A stretch of DNA of 35,033 nucleotides from Deltaproteobacteria bacterium (GTDB lineage: Bacteria; Desulfobacterota; DSM-4660; Desulfatiglandales; B25-G16), in the NCBI GenBank assembly GCA_019310725.1, contig JAFDDT010000008.1, positions 1-35,033 of the forward strand, in the 5' to 3' direction. The notes beneath the pieces are model-generated. The model did no database searches and was not told the origin of the DNA. It saw nothing but the letters and a program-made list of their open reading frames with translations. Both the position numbers and the translations under genes were made by a program. Positions within the stretch are counted from its first letter, which is position 1, and each line of letters opens with the position of its first letter. Of the stretch, positions 33,318 through 35,033 are shown piece by piece.

Positions 33318-35033
33318 AGATATCGAGCGTGACATAGGGCCTTTGTCTGAACTGCGCAAAACAGACTGGAGAAATACTGATAAGAAGGTGCCTTCTCATG
33401 GCCGCGAGCGACGTCGCGCCTTTTTTCAACATCTCATGCATGATCCACGATCCGTTGAGAAATATTCCTCTGCGGTAACCCTTTCAGATATGGAGGTATT
33501 TATCTTTCCCGAGTTGATGCTCTCTCTGGTGCTTGCAAATATCATGTCTCCCCGTCTTTGGGAATGGCGTGACGATCCCTGGTTTAGGAAGATCCACAGG
33601 ATCACCCCCTATCGGAGAATCCTGCGCCTCAAGCAGTACATTATGGATAACTTCGCCTTTAACCTCGATTTAGATACGTGGGGGCTAACCACCAAGCAAA
33701 CCGAACTTGAGCGTTTCTCAGATTTCATCGACGAAACAGTTCTAAAACACAGCAACGCCCTCTTCGGTTATGAAGGTGACAGGTATTATTTCGACATCGA
33801 TATACGAAGGCATTTTGGCCTGGATAAATATGACTCAGATGTCATTCCTTACTGGAAGACCGAAACTCTGGAGGCCATGGAGGCCTTTCGGCATAAAGAG
33901 GGATACCTGACCGGTGCAGGCGAATGCGTTTCCCTGTCGTCTTTGTACGCAAGTGCCCTCTTTGTTGTTGCTGGCATACCGTTAGGCGATATTTATATGA
34001 TGGCCACACCATTACATTCACAAAATTTTATAGATATAGGCGCTGGAATTATCACTAATAACCGGCGGATCATAACAAAAAATATGTGGTTTAACGGGGC
34101 AGAACTTTCAGCGAAAGCACGGCGTGCCATTGAAAATGAGCGGGTGACAATCGTAGCCCATAATACCGGCTATGTGCATACCATGTATGACGAGGCCACG
34201 ATAGATCCTGATATTTATAGAAAGTTTCGCGATAAGCTCAAGGCCTTCCTCACAACCGATATTAGTTTCGAAATTCTTGGCAATTTTCTTCGGCAAAAAC
34301 GAGAGTTACAGAAATGCTTTCAAATTGTTCACAGTTGCTGCGGAAAGCCGCGGTATATTGAGGCCGAAAAGGTTTACCATTACGAGCACAGCAGCAAATT
34401 CAAAGTAAGTGACAATACCCGAACAATGCTTATCCATGAGATTGATGAAGACGAATTCTATACCAGTCCCCTTCCAGACAGGATAATCTTTGACGAAATA
34501 GAGGCATTTTTCAAGGAAAACCGGATAGCTATAGATGACACGTGCGATCTCGAAAAACTAAAAAAACACCTCCATCACTGTTTTTGGAACATAGAGGAGG
34601 TGATTGGCGAGTTACTAAAGTTTTGTAAGACTGTCCCAATACTGCCCGAGGAGAACAAAAAGTGGATACCATCAGAACCAATCCAGATAGATGGATGCTC
34701 ATCCAGAGAACACGTTATTGATTATCTAGATTCATTCAGAAACAAAAATAAAACGGCTGATCTTGCCTTCATGGCATATAGAGATATGTCAAAAGCGCCA
34801 TGGAAGCCGTTTGTTAAAGCGGCCTTAGAGCGAAATCCCGTCTGTATTGAAGACTCCCGCACCATGGACATATCCGAAGTTTTTGAGAAACTTCGTGTGA
34901 TGGAAAATGTTTCCATATACGATGGCACCCGTTTAGCCCAACCCGATGAAATATGGAACTACGGACGCGGAGATGGATTGGAAAAGGCACTTTGCATGAT
35001 GAATATCATAAGAAATAGACATCCCCAGGAAAA
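33286..35033 (+). CDS. Large unrecognised protein with possible transglutaminase-like core (3' end outside window)
   Basis: The frame is open from the ATG at 33286 to the window end, at least 582 codons with no stop; an in-frame TGA lies at 33262. AAAGG precedes the ATG by four bases. No named family is recognised. Residues 209-259 read TGAGECVSLSSLYASALFVVAGIP, then ATPLHSQNFIDIGAG and ITNNRR. A Cys at a helix start (Cys214), a GIP turn, and His244 followed by a beta-rich stretch recall transglutaminase-like thiol folds, although the expected Asp would be Asn258/259. A cysteine- and His-rich middle (HSCCGKPRY, HLHHCFWN) and a C-terminal part from about 465 are unassigned. No membrane segment or signal peptide is evident. 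The first ten codons overlap the end of a foldback repeat, so the true start is uncertain; ATG 33436 is an alternative. Confidence 0.7.
   Translation, partial: MHIKRVCKFLIDIERDIGPLSELRKTDWRNTDKKVPSHGRERRRAFFQHLMHDPRSVEKYSSAVTLSDMEVFIFPELMLSLVLANIMSPRLWEWRDDPWFRKIHRITPYRRILRLKQYIMDNFAFNLDLDTWGLTTKQTELERFSDFIDETVLKHSNALFGYEGDRYYFDIDIRRHFGLDKYDSDVIPYWKTETLEAMEAFRHKEGYLTGAGECVSLSSLYASALFVVAGIPLGDIYMMATPLHSQNFIDIGAGIITNNRRIITKNMWFNGAELSAKARRAIENERVTIVAHNTGYVHTMYDEATIDPDIYRKFRDKLKAFLTTDISFEILGNFLRQKRELQKCFQIVHSCCGKPRYIEAEKVYHYEHSSKFKVSDNTRTMLIHEIDEDEFYTSPLPDRIIFDEIEAFFKENRIAIDDTCDLEKLKKHLHHCFWNIEEVIGELLKFCKTVPILPEENKKWIPSEPIQIDGCSSREHVIDYLDSFRNKNKTADLAFMAYRDMSKAPWKPFVKAALERNPVCIEDSRTMDISEVFEKLRVMENVSIYDGTRLAQPDEIWNYGRGDGLEKALCMMNIIRNRHPQE

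Overview
The window looks like a piece of chromosome from a Gram-negative, diderm bacterium. It encodes KDO activation (KdsB), PgsA, SecA with a C-terminal zinc tail, an LL-diaminopimelate aminotransferase and an FHA/PP2C/Ser-Thr kinase signalling set. That mix, moderate GC and many small intergenic repeats fit an anaerobic deltaproteobacterial (Desulfobacterota-like) lineage. This is inference from gene content; there is no rRNA here to confirm it.

Left part (about 1-15,000): a 2..370 repeat copy, ndk, a small two-helix membrane protein, two small proteins, then a signalling block. The block holds a twin-FHA protein, a PP2C phosphatase and a CHASE2 receptor kinase on the minus strand; a PilB/GspE-type ATPase with an added C-terminal zinc-ribbon tail, a B-box membrane protein, a type IV pilin-like protein and an orphan PAS membrane sensor on the plus strand; and an FHA-GAF-adenylate cyclase plus a second PP2C on the minus strand. 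The likely theme is phosphothreonine and cAMP signalling around a pilus- or secretion-type assembly motor.

Middle and right part (about 15,400-31,500): an almost unbroken minus-strand housekeeping run. In transcription order it is kdsB, tadA, tRNA-Ser(CGA), tRNA-Ser(GGA), dnaX, lysA, dapB, dapL, folK, fsa-type transaldolase, lytic transglycosylase, pgsA, a 250-bp transposon-like element, tRNA-Gly(GCC), tRNA-Cys(GCA), an M23 peptidase, secA, argJ and a nucleotide-sugar epimerase. Many junctions overlap by 4-8 bases or have short gaps. dnaX carries a good candidate for a programmed -1 frameshift: an A AAA AAG heptamer in the correct register, a hairpin directly after it, and a -1 frame stop three sense codons on.

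Right end (31,600-35,033): plus-strand genes for an iron-sulfur flavoprotein and a divergent cyclic-nucleotide-binding-domain protein with a structured upstream region. After them come a 302-bp foldback element and a long open frame that runs off the window. That frame encodes an unrecognised protein with a possible transglutaminase-like Cys/His core.

The observations most worth a second look are the signalling/pilus island, the dnaX frameshift site, the repeat family with 10-bp flanking duplications, the foldback overlapping the start of the unknown large gene, and a strong plus-strand terminator with no recognisable gene in front of it.
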